Source: UBA1402 sp964488495 (GTDB taxonomy: Bacteria > Bacteroidota > Bacteroidia > Bacteroidales > UBA1402). Taken from it: 50,731 nucleotides of DNA. The stretch covers positions 1 to 50,731 of the forward strand of contig CAZAUQ010000011.1 of the NCBI GenBank assembly GCA_964488495.1, given 5' to 3'. Under the pieces are notes generated by a model that was not told the origin of the DNA, ran no database searches, and saw nothing but the letters and a program-made list of their open reading frames with translations. Shown here piece after piece: positions 43,446 to 50,731 of the stretch (positions within the stretch are counted from its first letter, which is position 1; the number at the start of each line of letters is the position of its first letter). The position numbers and the translations under genes were made by a program.

Positions 43446-44003
43446 ATGTCAAGAATTGGAAAATTGCCTATAGCTATTCCCTCTAAGGTCAGTGTAGAGG
43501 TTGACAAAAACAACATTGTTACCGTAAAGGGGCCCAAAGGCCAGCTGCAACAGTCTTTAACCGAAGGCATCAGCGTTGAGGTAAAAGATAATCACGTATA
43601 CGTTTCCCGTCCCACCGACGATAAGGAACATCGCTCACTGCATGGAATGTACCGCGCTCTTATTCACAATATGGTTATCGGAGTATCCGATGGTTTTCGT
43701 AGTGTACAGGAGTTGGTGGGTGTAGGTTATCGTGCCAGTAACGAAGGACAATTATTGAAATTAGCCCTGGGATATACGCACGAAATTTACTTGCTCTTGC
43801 CTAAGGAAGTGAAAGTAGAGACCAAGTCGGAACGTAACAAGAATCCGTTGATCATGCTTGAGTCCTGCGATAAGCAATTGCTTGGACAGATTTGTGCCAA
43901 GATACGTTCTTTCCGTAAACCCGAACCCTACAAGGGTAAAGGTATCCGCTTCCAGGACGAAGTGGTTCGCAGAAAGGCCGGTAAGTCTGCTGCCAAGAAA
44001 TAA
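43446..44003 (+). CDS. rplF: 50S ribosomal protein L6
   Basis: 185 residues, M-S-R-I-G-K-L-P-I at the start and P-E-P-Y-K-G-K-G-I-R near the end. It sits near the factor-binding site. It is preceded by a strong Shine-Dalgarno. Confidence 0.98.
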   Translation: MSRIGKLPIAIPSKVSVEVDKNNIVTVKGPKGQLQQSLTEGISVEVKDNHVYVSRPTDDKEHRSLHGMYRALIHNMVIGVSDGFRSVQELVGVGYRASNEGQLLKLALGYTHEIYLLLPKEVKVETKSERNKNPLIMLESCDKQLLGQICAKIRSFRKPEPYKGKGIRFQDEVVRRKAGKSAAKK

Positions 44004-44024
44004 TCGTATAAAACACTACCAGAT

Positions 44025-44369
44025 ATGACAACTAAAGAATTAAGAAGAATCAAAATAAAACAACGGGTACGTTCCAAAAGCTTCGGTACTGCCGCAAGCC
44101 CCCGTATGACCGTTTTCAGAAGCAACAAGCAGATATACGTACAATTTGTAGACGATAAAGACGGGAAAACCCTGGCCTCTGCTTCTTCTTTGAAGCTCGA
44201 AACAAAAACCGGCAAAAAAGAACAGGCTGCCAAAGTAGGCGAAATGGCCGCTAAGAATGCTATCGAAGCAGGTATTACTACAGTGGTTTTTGACCGTAAC
44301 GGTTATCTATATCACGGAAGAATTAAAGAATTGGCTGATGCCGCTCGTAAAGGCGGTCTTAAATTTTAA
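44025..44369 (+). CDS. rplR: 50S ribosomal protein L18
   Basis: 114 residues, with R-M-T-V-F-R-S-N-K-Q-I-Y and the C-terminal V-F-D-R-N-G-Y-L-Y-H-G-R. It binds 5S rRNA together with L5. Confidence 0.97.
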   Translation: MTTKELRRIKIKQRVRSKSFGTAASPRMTVFRSNKQIYVQFVDDKDGKTLASASSLKLETKTGKKEQAAKVGEMAAKNAIEAGITTVVFDRNGYLYHGRIKELADAARKGGLKF

Positions 44370-44373
44370 CATC

Positions 44374-44892
44374 ATGGCAGGACAATTGAACAGAGTTAAG
44401 ACAACTAATGATTTAGAGCTGAAAGACAGGTTAGTGGCCATCAACCGGGTGACTAAAGTTACCAAAGGTGGACGTGCCTTTAGCTTTTCTGCCATTGTGG
44501 TGGTAGGCAACGAAGACGGTATAGTAGGCTGGGGCCTGGGAAAGGCCGGCGAAGTAACAGCCGCTATTTCCAAAGGAGCTGAAGCAGCCAAGAAAAATTT
44601 GATCAAAGTTCCCGTGTTTAAAGGCACTATTCCTCATGAACAGTTTGCCAAGTACAGCGGTGCCAAAGTTATTATCAGGCCCGCCACCCTGGGAACCGGA
44701 GTCAATGCAGGAGGTGCCATGCGTGCCGTACTCGAAAGTGCCGGTGTTACTGACGTGGTAGCCAAATCGCTGGGCTCATCCAATCCCCACAACATGGTTA
44801 AAGCCACTATCAAAGCCCTGAGTGAATTGCGTGACGCTTATATGGTTTCGCAAAACAGGAGTATTTCGGTTGAACGAGTATTTAAAGGATAA
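44374..44892 (+). CDS. rpsE: 30S ribosomal protein S5
   Basis: 172 residues from the ATG at 44374, 4 nt after rplR; longer in-frame starts lie inside rplR and are not plausible. The dsRBD-like domain shows G-R-A-F-S-F-S-A-I-V-V-V-G and G-W-G-L-G-K-A. S5 supports accuracy and mRNA unwinding. Confidence 0.97.
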   Translation: MAGQLNRVKTTNDLELKDRLVAINRVTKVTKGGRAFSFSAIVVVGNEDGIVGWGLGKAGEVTAAISKGAEAAKKNLIKVPVFKGTIPHEQFAKYSGAKVIIRPATLGTGVNAGGAMRAVLESAGVTDVVAKSLGSSNPHNMVKATIKALSELRDAYMVSQNRSISVERVFKG

Positions 44893-44897
44893 GGAGG
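44891..44897 (+). promoter_or_regulatory. Strong Shine-Dalgarno of rpmD
   Basis: AAGGAGG overlaps the rpsE stop and lies 8 nt before the ATG at 44906. It decides this start over the upstream TTG in the same frame. Confidence 0.75.
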
Positions 44898-44905
44898 AAA
44901 ACATC

Positions 44906-45082
44906 ATGTCGGTTATAAAGATCAAACAAGTAAAAAGTCGTATTGGCGCACCAAAAGATCAGAAAAGAACCCTGGATGCTCTTGGATTGAAAAAACTCAA
45001 CAACGTGGTAGAACACGAAGATAACCCAGCTATCCTTGGTATGGTCAATAAAGTAAAACACTTAGTGAAAATCGTTGAATAA
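44906..45082 (+). CDS. rpmD: 50S ribosomal protein L30
   Basis: 58 residues from the ATG at 44906: I-K-I-K-Q-V-K-S-R-I-G, then G-M-V-N-K-V-K-H-L-V at the end. The length is normal. Confidence 0.96.
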   Translation: MSVIKIKQVKSRIGAPKDQKRTLDALGLKKLNNVVEHEDNPAILGMVNKVKHLVKIVE

Positions 45083-45092
45083 AAATACAAGC

Positions 45093-45587
45093 ATGAATCT
45101 AAATAATCTCAAACCAGCACCAGGCTCAGTAAAAAGCCGTAAACGTATTGGACGTGGTCCGGGATCGGGCTTGGGCGGTACCTCCACCAGAGGTCATAAA
45201 GGAGCAAAATCACGCTCTGGTTTTTCCAAGAAACGCGGTTTTGAAGGAGGACAGATGCCATTACAGCGCCGTTTGCCGAAATTTGGTTTTACCAACATCA
45301 ACCGTGTTGAGTATAAAGCCATAAATCTGGATACACTGCAAGCTCTGGCCGAAAACAAATCCTATAAAGTTATCAACAGGGATGTTTTGTTGCAGGCAGG
45401 TTTTATTTCTGCCACACAAAAAGTTAAAATACTGGCTAAAGGCAGTATTAGTGCCAGCTTACATGTCATTGCCGATGCTTTTTCGGCTGCTGCCGTAAAG
45501 GCCATTGAAGCAGCCGGAGGAAAAACGCAATTGACCAACGAATTTACAGCTCCTGAAAAGGCAGAAACTAAAACGATTGAAGAATAA
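45093..45587 (+). CDS. rplO: 50S ribosomal protein L15
   Basis: 164 residues from the ATG at 45093 (M-N-L-N-N-L-K-P-A). A Gly/Arg-rich N-terminal arm follows (R-I-G-R-G-P-G-S-G-L-G), with a short acidic tail (E-T-K-T-I-E-E). It is a late 50S assembly protein. Confidence 0.97.
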   Translation: MNLNNLKPAPGSVKSRKRIGRGPGSGLGGTSTRGHKGAKSRSGFSKKRGFEGGQMPLQRRLPKFGFTNINRVEYKAINLDTLQALAENKSYKVINRDVLLQAGFISATQKVKILAKGSISASLHVIADAFSAAAVKAIEAAGGKTQLTNEFTAPEKAETKTIEE

Positions 45588-45602
45588 TAAACACACAATC
45601 GA

Positions 45603-46928
45603 ATGAAACTGATAGAAACCTTAAAGAATATCTGGAAGATAGAAGAGCTTAAAAGCCGTTTACTGACCACTCTTTTGTTGGTGGCAGTTTTCCGCTTCGG
45701 CTCTTTTGTAGTGCTGCCAGGTATTGATCCTCAGATGTTGACCGGATTGCAGGACCAGACACGTGAAGGTCTGATGTCCTTATTGGATATGTTTACCGGA
45801 GGTGCTTTTTCGAACGCTTCAGTATTCGGTCTGGGGATAATGCCTTACATCTCTGCATCCATTGTGATTCAGTTGATGGGCATGGCAGTTCCCTATTTTC
45901 AGAAATTACAGCGCGAAGGCGAAAGTGGCAGACGCAAAATGAATCAGTACACCCGTTATTTGACAGTAGCTATTCTTTTGCTTCAGGGCCCGGCTTTTCT
46001 GGCTAACCTCTCTGCCAACGGAGTACCTCTTCCTTCCGGATTTTGGTTCCGTGTATCTTCGGTGATCCTGCTGGCTTCTGGCAGTATGTTTACCTTATGG
46101 CTTGGAGAACGTATCACTGACAAAGGTATTGGCAACGGTGTTTCCATGATTATATTGATTGGTATTATTGCCCGTTTGCCTCAATCTTTGTTCCAGGAAT
46201 TTGTTTCTCGTCTGTCTGCCAATTCAGGAGGATTAGTTATGTTCCTCGGTGAATTATTGCTTCTGCTTGCAGTTACTGTATTTGGTATTCTTTTGGTGCA
46301 GGGAACCAGGAAAATTCCTGTTCAATACGCCAAAAGAGTGGTCGGTAATAAGCAATACGGCGGAGCCCGTCAGTATATTCCGCTCAAAGTGAACGCTGCC
46401 GGAGTTATGCCTATTATCTTTGCCCAGGCCATTATGTTTATACCTGCTACGATAATGCAATTCACAAAATCCGGTGGTGGTGCACTTGCCATTGCTTTAA
46501 GTGATATTACAGGCTTTTGGTATAATTTCATTTATGCTATTCTGATTATACTGTTTACCTGGTTCTATACTGCTATAACCATTAATCCGGTCCAAATGGC
46601 AGAAGACATGAAACGTAACGGTGGTTTTATTCCCGGAGTTAAACCCGGAAAGAAGACAGCCGACTATCTGGATGAAATTATGTCCCGAATCACCTTCCCC
46701 GGCTCTTTGTTTTTAGCTTTTATTGCGATTATGCCTGCTTTTGCCAAATTTTTCGGTGTCAGTTCCGGCTTTTCTCAATTCTTTGGCGGAACCTCTTTGC
46801 TGATTTTGGTGGGTGTTGTACTGGATACTTTGCAGCAAATAGAAAGTCATCTGTTGATGAGGCATTACGACGGATTGTTGAAGTCAGGCCGCATCAAAGG
46901 ACGTACCGGAAGCATAGCTGCTTATTAA
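45603..46928 (+). CDS. secY: Protein translocase subunit SecY
   Basis: 441 residues with about ten hydrophobic membrane segments. The plug/lateral-gate region shows G-I-M-P-Y-I-S-A-S-I-V-I-Q-L, and the cytoplasmic loop for SecA and ribosome contact has R-I-K-G-R. It forms the Sec channel that exports the signal-peptide proteins of this window. It lies in its usual place between rplO and map. Confidence 0.98.
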   Translation: MKLIETLKNIWKIEELKSRLLTTLLLVAVFRFGSFVVLPGIDPQMLTGLQDQTREGLMSLLDMFTGGAFSNASVFGLGIMPYISASIVIQLMGMAVPYFQKLQREGESGRRKMNQYTRYLTVAILLLQGPAFLANLSANGVPLPSGFWFRVSSVILLASGSMFTLWLGERITDKGIGNGVSMIILIGIIARLPQSLFQEFVSRLSANSGGLVMFLGELLLLLAVTVFGILLVQGTRKIPVQYAKRVVGNKQYGGARQYIPLKVNAAGVMPIIFAQAIMFIPATIMQFTKSGGGALAIALSDITGFWYNFIYAILIILFTWFYTAITINPVQMAEDMKRNGGFIPGVKPGKKTADYLDEIMSRITFPGSLFLAFIAIMPAFAKFFGVSSGFSQFFGGTSLLILVGVVLDTLQQIESHLLMRHYDGLLKSGRIKGRTGSIAAY

Positions 46929-46937
46929 AACCGGACA

Positions 46938-47723
46938 ATGATTTATTTGAAGACAGAAGACGAAATTGACTTTCTGCGAGAAAGTAATCAAATAGTGGCC
47001 AAGGCGTTGGCCGAAGTAGCAAAATATATTCAGCCGGGAGTTACTACCAAGTACCTGGATCAGATAGGAGAGGAGTTTATCCGTTCCTGCGGAGCAGTCC
47101 CTTCCTTTCTTCATTACAATGGTTATCCTGCATCGCTTTGTATTTCTGTCAACGAAGTGGTAGTTCACGGAATACCCTCGGCTCAAAAAGTTTTGCACGA
47201 AGGAGATATTGTTTCGGTAGATTGTGGTGCTTACAAAAACGGATTTCACGGGGATTCTACTTACACTTTTTGTGTAGGAGAAGTAAACGAGGAATTGAAA
47301 GCATTGATGAGAACAACCAAAGAAGCCCTGTATTTGGGCATTGAACAAGCCATCGACGGCAGCAGGTTGGGAAACATCGGCTACGCTGTACAGCAACATT
47401 GCCAAGCCAGAGGTTATACTGTAGTTCGTGAAATGGTCGGTCACGGCGTCGGACGAAATTTGCACGAAGAACCCGAGGTATCGAATGTAGGCAAAAGAGG
47501 AGCAGGCCCTCTCTTAAAAACAGGGATGGTAATTGCCATTGAGCCTATGATCAATATGGGCAAACGCAACATCGTTATCGAAAACGACGGTTGGACAGTC
47601 CGCACAGCAGACCGTAAACCTTCGGCACATTTTGAACATACGATAGTTGTACGAAAGGGAAAAGCTGAAATATTATCTTCATTTGATTACATCAAAGAAG
47701 TTATTGGAGAACGTTTCATTTAA
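46938..47723 (+). CDS. map: Methionine aminopeptidase, type I
   Basis: 261 residues. The metal ligands and catalytic residues are visible: V-V-V-H-G, D-C-G-A and G-D-S-T-Y-T-F (two Asp), G-H-G-V-G-R-N-L-H-E-E-P (His), A-I-E-P-M (Glu) and F-E-H-T-I-V-V (Glu). It removes the initiator methionine from new proteins. There is no N-terminal zinc-finger extension. Confidence 0.97.
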   Translation: MIYLKTEDEIDFLRESNQIVAKALAEVAKYIQPGVTTKYLDQIGEEFIRSCGAVPSFLHYNGYPASLCISVNEVVVHGIPSAQKVLHEGDIVSVDCGAYKNGFHGDSTYTFCVGEVNEELKALMRTTKEALYLGIEQAIDGSRLGNIGYAVQQHCQARGYTVVREMVGHGVGRNLHEEPEVSNVGKRGAGPLLKTGMVIAIEPMINMGKRNIVIENDGWTVRTADRKPSAHFEHTIVVRKGKAEILSSFDYIKEVIGERFI

Positions 47724-47737
47724 ATCGAAATTAATAT

Positions 47738-47956
47738 ATGGCAAAACAAGCTGCAATAGAACAGGACGGAACCATTATCGAAGCATTGTCGAACGCAATG
47801 TTCCGGGTAGAATTGGAAAACGGCCACGAAATTACGGCACATATTTCGGGCAAGATGCGGATGCATTACATACGTATTTTACCCGGAGACAAGGTTAGGG
47901 TGGAAATGTCCCCCTACGATTTATCAAAAGGAAGGATTTCATTTAGATACAAATAA
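47738..47956 (+). CDS. infA: Translation initiation factor IF-1
   Basis: 72 residues, the standard length, with the OB-fold stretch V-E-L-E-N-G-H-E-I-T-A-H-I-S-G-K-M-R. It lies between map and rpmJ, as in other Bacteroidota. Confidence 0.97.
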   Translation: MAKQAAIEQDGTIIEALSNAMFRVELENGHEITAHISGKMRMHYIRILPGDKVRVEMSPYDLSKGRISFRYK

Positions 47957-47968
47957 AAAATTAAAAAA

Positions 47969-48085
47969 ATGAGAGTAAGAGCATCAATCAAGAAGCGCAG
48001 CGCCGATTGCAAGATTGTACGCAGAAAAGGCCGTTTATACGTAATAAACAAAAAAAACCCTAAGTTTAAACAACGTCAGGGATAA
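47969..48085 (+). CDS. rpmJ: 50S ribosomal protein L36 (zinc-independent)
   Basis: 38 residues: M-R-V-R-A-S-I-K-K-R-S-A-D-C at the start, K-F-K-Q-R-Q-G at the end. Of the usual C-C-C-H zinc ligands only C14 remains, so this is the metal-free form. Confidence 0.95.
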   Translation: MRVRASIKKRSADCKIVRRKGRLYVINKKNPKFKQRQG

Positions 48086-48122
48086 GTTGTAATTCAAAAT
48101 TTAATATAATAACAGATTAAGT

Positions 48123-48503
48123 ATGGCTATAAGAATCGTTGGTGTAGATTTGCCGCAAAACAAAAGGGGCGAAATCGCGTTGACCTATATTTTCGGGATA
48201 GGACGCAGCAGTGCTCAGAAAATACTGGCAGAGGCCGGTGTTGACAAAGACATTAAAGTCAAGGACTGGACTGATGACCAGGCCGGTGCGATTCGCGAAA
48301 TTATCGGTCATTCCTACAAGGTGGAAGGTGATTTACGCTCCGAAGTGCAATTGAACATTAAACGTTTAATGGACATTGGTTGTTACCGCGGAATTCGTCA
48401 TCGTATCGGTTTACCCGTACGTGGACAAAGTACCAAAAACAATGCCCGTACACGTAAAGGCAAGAAAAAGACGGTAGCAAACAAGAAAAAAGCGGCTAAG
48501 TGA
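48123..48503 (+). CDS. rpsM: 30S ribosomal protein S13
   Basis: 126 residues, with the helix-turn-helix region, the C-Y-R-G-I-R-H-R-I-G-L-P-V-R-G-Q stretch, and a Lys-rich tail that reaches the P site. Confidence 0.98.
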   Translation: MAIRIVGVDLPQNKRGEIALTYIFGIGRSSAQKILAEAGVDKDIKVKDWTDDQAGAIREIIGHSYKVEGDLRSEVQLNIKRLMDIGCYRGIRHRIGLPVRGQSTKNNARTRKGKKKTVANKKKAAK

Positions 48504-48533
48504 TAAATTTAAATTAAATCAATAACAAGAACA

Positions 48534-48923
48534 ATGGCAAAAAAGACAGTTGCAGCTAAAAAAAGAATCGTCAAAGTTGACGCTGTAGGACAAGCGCACA
48601 TCCATTCGTCTTTCAACAACATCATTGTATCCCTGGCTAACGGCAACGGACAGATCATTTCCTGGTCTTCTGCCGGTAAAATGGGATTCAGAGGTTCGAA
48701 AAAGAATACACCCTACGCAGCCCAAATGGCTGCCCAGGATTGTGCCAAAGTCGCATATGATCTTGGCTTGAGAAAGGTCAAGGCATATGTCAAAGGACCC
48801 GGAAACGGAAGAGAATCTGCCGTACGTACCATTCACGGAGCAGGCATTGAAGTTACAGAGATAGTTGATGTAACACCATTGCCCCACAATGGTTGTCGTC
48901 CTCCGAAGAAAAGAAGAGTATAA
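48534..48923 (+). CDS. rpsK: 30S ribosomal protein S11
   Basis: 129 residues, ending with the conserved D-V-T-P-L-P-H-N-G-C-R-P-P-K-K-R-R. It sits on the 30S platform near the mRNA exit. Confidence 0.98.
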   Translation: MAKKTVAAKKRIVKVDAVGQAHIHSSFNNIIVSLANGNGQIISWSSAGKMGFRGSKKNTPYAAQMAAQDCAKVAYDLGLRKVKAYVKGPGNGRESAVRTIHGAGIEVTEIVDVTPLPHNGCRPPKKRRV

Positions 48924-48943
48924 ATCTATTAAAGACTTAAACA

Positions 48944-49704
48944 ATGGCAAGATATATTGGTCCGAAAACAAAAATTGCACGCAAATTCGGGGAACCTATT
49001 TTTGGCCCCGACAAAGTATTAAGCAAAAAAAATTACCCTCCGGGTATGCACGGAAGCAACCGTCGTAAGAAAACATCGGAATACGGAATACAGCTGCGTG
49101 AAAAACAAAAAACAAAGTATACCTATGGAGTATTGGAGAGACAATTCCGCAACACCTTCGAAAGAGCTGCACGCTCCAAAGGTATTACCGGCGAAGTGCT
49201 GCTGCAGTTACTGGAATCAAGACTCGATAACCTGGTATACCGTCTGGGACTGGCTCCCACCCGTGATGCTGCCCGTCAGCTGGTTGTGCATCGCCATATT
49301 ACCGTGGACGGCAAGGTTGTAAACATTCCTTCCAGCACAGTAAAACCCGGTCAGGTAGTCGGTGTACGCGAACGTTCCAAAGCATTGGAAGTAATTGATA
49401 ATGCTCTTTCCGGTTNNNNNNNNNNNNNNNNNNNNNNNNNNNNNNNNNNNNNNNNNNNNNNNNNNNNNNNNNNNNNNNNNNNNNNNNNNNNNNNNNNNNN
49501 NNNNNNNNNNNNNNNGGTGTACGCGAACGTTCCAAAGCATTGGAAGTAATTGATAATGCTCTTTCCGGTTTTAATCACAGCAAATACTCCTGGCTGGAAT
49601 TTGATGCTGCTTCTAAATCCGGAAAATATCTGCATATTCCCGAAAGAGCAGATATACCCGAAAACATAAAAGAACAACTCATAGTTGAATTGTATTCTAA
49701 ATAA
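48944..49704 (+). CDS. rpsD: 30S ribosomal protein S4, split by an assembly gap
   Basis: The reading frame runs normally from M-A-R-Y-I-G-P-K to 49415, where 100 Ns begin. After the gap the last 55 nt are repeated (49516-49570), and the gene then continues to TAA at 49702-49704, ending E-Q-L-I-V-E-L-Y-S-K. Joining the two sides over the shared 55 bp gives exactly 201 codons plus stop, the family length, so no coding sequence appears to be missing. As written, the Ns put the 3' part in another frame. S4 starts 30S assembly and often represses the alpha operon. Confidence 0.95.
49361..49415 (+). repeat. 55-bp sequence duplicated at the gap, left copy
   Basis: Identical over 55 bp to 49516-49570 on the other side of the Ns. 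It is best explained as a contig overlap that was scaffolded but not merged. Confidence 0.95.
49416..49515. other. Assembly gap of 100 Ns
   Basis: The round number of 100 Ns is a conventional placeholder for unknown gap size. The flanking duplicate suggests the true gap is negative (an overlap). Confidence 0.98.
49516..49570 (+). repeat. 55-bp sequence duplicated at the gap, right copy
   Basis: Same sequence as 49361-49415. It is not a biological tandem repeat if the overlap explanation holds. Confidence 0.95.
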
Positions 49705-49716
49705 AACACCGTAATT

Positions 49717-50709
49717 ATGGCTATATTAGCATTTCAAAAACCTGAAAAGGTGGTTATGTTGGAAGCGGATGAACAATTCGGTAAGTTCGAATTTCGTCCT
49801 CTTGAGCCCGGTTTCGGGATTACGATCGGCAATTCCCTGAGGCGGATATTGCTTTCATCTCTAGAAGGTTATGCCATCAATTCGGTGCGTATAGACGGTG
49901 TGGATCACGAATTTGCAAGCATACCGGGTGTTTTGGAAGACATGACCAACATTATTCTGAATCTCAAGCAGATACGTTTTAAACAAATCGTAGAAGATAC
50001 AGACTTTGAAAAAGTCAGCTTAACGGTAAGTGGTTCGCAGGAACTTAAAGCCGGAGATCTGGGCAAAGCATTTACTGCTTTCGAAGTTCTCAATCCGGAG
50101 TTGAAAATCTGTTCCATGGAAAAAAACGTCAGCTTCAACATGGAGCTTAGCGTAAACAAGGGACGCGGTTACGTTCCTGCAGAAGAACAGGAATTGGGCG
50201 AAGTGGATATAAACGTTATTGCCATAGACTCCATTTATACGCCTATCAAAAACGTAAAATATTCCATTGAAAATTATCGGGTTGAACAAAAAACAGACTA
50301 CGAGAAGCTGGTATTGGAAATCACCACTGACGGTTCCATTCATCCCAAAGACGCTTTAAAAGAAGCCGCTAAAATATTGATTTATCATTTTATGCTCTTT
50401 TCGGAAGAAAAAATCACTCTGGATGTGAGTGAGTCCGATAACGGAGAAGAATTTGACGAGGAGGTATTACGTATGCGTCAACTGCTCAAAACCAAACTGG
50501 TTGACCTGGATCTGTCGGTACGTGCACTCAATTGCCTGAAGGCAGCCAACGTTGAGACACTGGGACAGCTGGTCACTTTCAACAAAACCGATTTACTGAA
50601 ATTCCGTAATTTCGGCAAGAAATCTTTGACAGAACTGGATGACTTGTTGTCAAAGATGGATTTGTCTTTTGCCATGGACATTTCCAAGTATAAATTAGAA
50701 AAAGAGTAA
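49717..50709 (+). CDS. rpoA: RNA polymerase subunit alpha
   Basis: 330 residues. The N-terminal dimerisation and assembly domain (about 1-230) has F-G-I-T-I-G-N-S-L-R-R-I-L-L-S-S. The C-terminal domain (about 255-325), which binds UP elements and activators, has L-S-V-R-A-L-N-C-L-K-A-A-N-V and F-R-N-F-G-K-K-S-L. The length is typical. It follows rpsD by 12 nt and precedes rplQ by 4 nt. Confidence 0.98.
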   Translation: MAILAFQKPEKVVMLEADEQFGKFEFRPLEPGFGITIGNSLRRILLSSLEGYAINSVRIDGVDHEFASIPGVLEDMTNIILNLKQIRFKQIVEDTDFEKVSLTVSGSQELKAGDLGKAFTAFEVLNPELKICSMEKNVSFNMELSVNKGRGYVPAEEQELGEVDINVIAIDSIYTPIKNVKYSIENYRVEQKTDYEKLVLEITTDGSIHPKDALKEAAKILIYHFMLFSEEKITLDVSESDNGEEFDEEVLRMRQLLKTKLVDLDLSVRALNCLKAANVETLGQLVTFNKTDLLKFRNFGKKSLTELDDLLSKMDLSFAMDISKYKLEKE

Positions 50710-50713
50710 GACA

Positions 50714-50731
50714 ATGAGACACAATAAGAAA
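50714..50731 (+). CDS. rplQ: 50S ribosomal protein L17, first codons only
   Basis: The last 18 nt encode M-R-H-N-K-K, the usual L17 start, directly after rpoA as expected for the alpha operon. The gene is cut by the right edge. Confidence 0.85.

Noticed and set aside
44257..44373. Longer N-terminus for S5
   Set aside because: The extra 39 residues lie inside rplR in another frame and do not resemble S5; the ATG at 44374 gives the normal length.
49217..49677. Open frames reading through the Ns
   Set aside because: They exist only because Ns were translated as unknown residues; the real gene is rpsD on the plus strand.
1..50731. CRISPR arrays, tRNA or rRNA genes, insertion sequences
   Set aside because: I saw no regularly spaced repeat units, cloverleaf-like sequences, rRNA stretches or transposase-like frames; reading by eye could miss a tRNA, so this is not absolute.

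Overview
The window comes from a Bacteroidota (Bacteroidales-like) genome. The signs are two SusC/SusD pairs, a one-protein hybrid two-component system (HTCS), a type IX secretion C-terminal sorting domain, TTTG / TAnnTTTG promoters, and a str-S10-spc-alpha ribosomal cluster with no tuf between fusA and rpsJ. It is a draft scaffold: 100 Ns at 49416-49515 interrupt rpsD, and the same 55 bp lie on both sides of them.

Region 1 (1-28564) is a polysaccharide-utilisation-type locus. On the minus strand lie a 1469-residue LamG-repeat protein with a T9SS sorting domain, a GH127 beta-L-arabinofuranosidase-like enzyme, and the start of another exported protein cut by the left edge. Divergent from these, on the plus strand, run FAS1 lipoprotein, SusC, SusD, FAS1 lipoprotein, FAS1 lipoprotein, SusC, SusD, a broken lipoprotein and the HTCS. 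The divergent intergenic region (7289-7676) holds a mirror-symmetric layout: two copies of GTGGAT(A/G)-N14-GTGGACA facing outwards, each exactly 21 nt from an outward-facing -7 box (TAATTTTG and TAGTTTTG). This looks like a shared operator for both arms, and the AraC-type domain of the HTCS is the obvious candidate to bind it. The broken lipoprotein appears to be the two ends of a GH43 arabinanase-type protein without its catalytic propeller. It is also frameshifted by a perfect 23-bp palindrome. Together with the GH127 enzyme, this suggests, without proving it, an arabinose-containing glycan as substrate.

Region 2 (28554-32992) holds a PAP2-family phosphatase overlapping the HTCS end, then housekeeping genes: a DUF177/YceD protein, rpmF, era, der and a DUF3467 protein.

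Region 3 (33011-50731) is the str-S10-spc-alpha cluster, with a good promoter before rpsL. The order is rpsL, rpsG, fusA, rpsJ, rplC, rplD, rplW, rplB, rpsS, rplV, rpsC, rplP, rpmC, rpsQ, rplN, rplX, rplE, rpsN, rpsH, rplF, rplR, rpsE, rpmD, rplO, secY, map, infA, rpmJ, rpsM, rpsK, rpsD, rpoA and the first codons of rplQ. Three of these genes carry strong Shine-Dalgarno sequences, which is unusual for this phylum. I saw no tRNA, rRNA, CRISPR array or insertion sequence.
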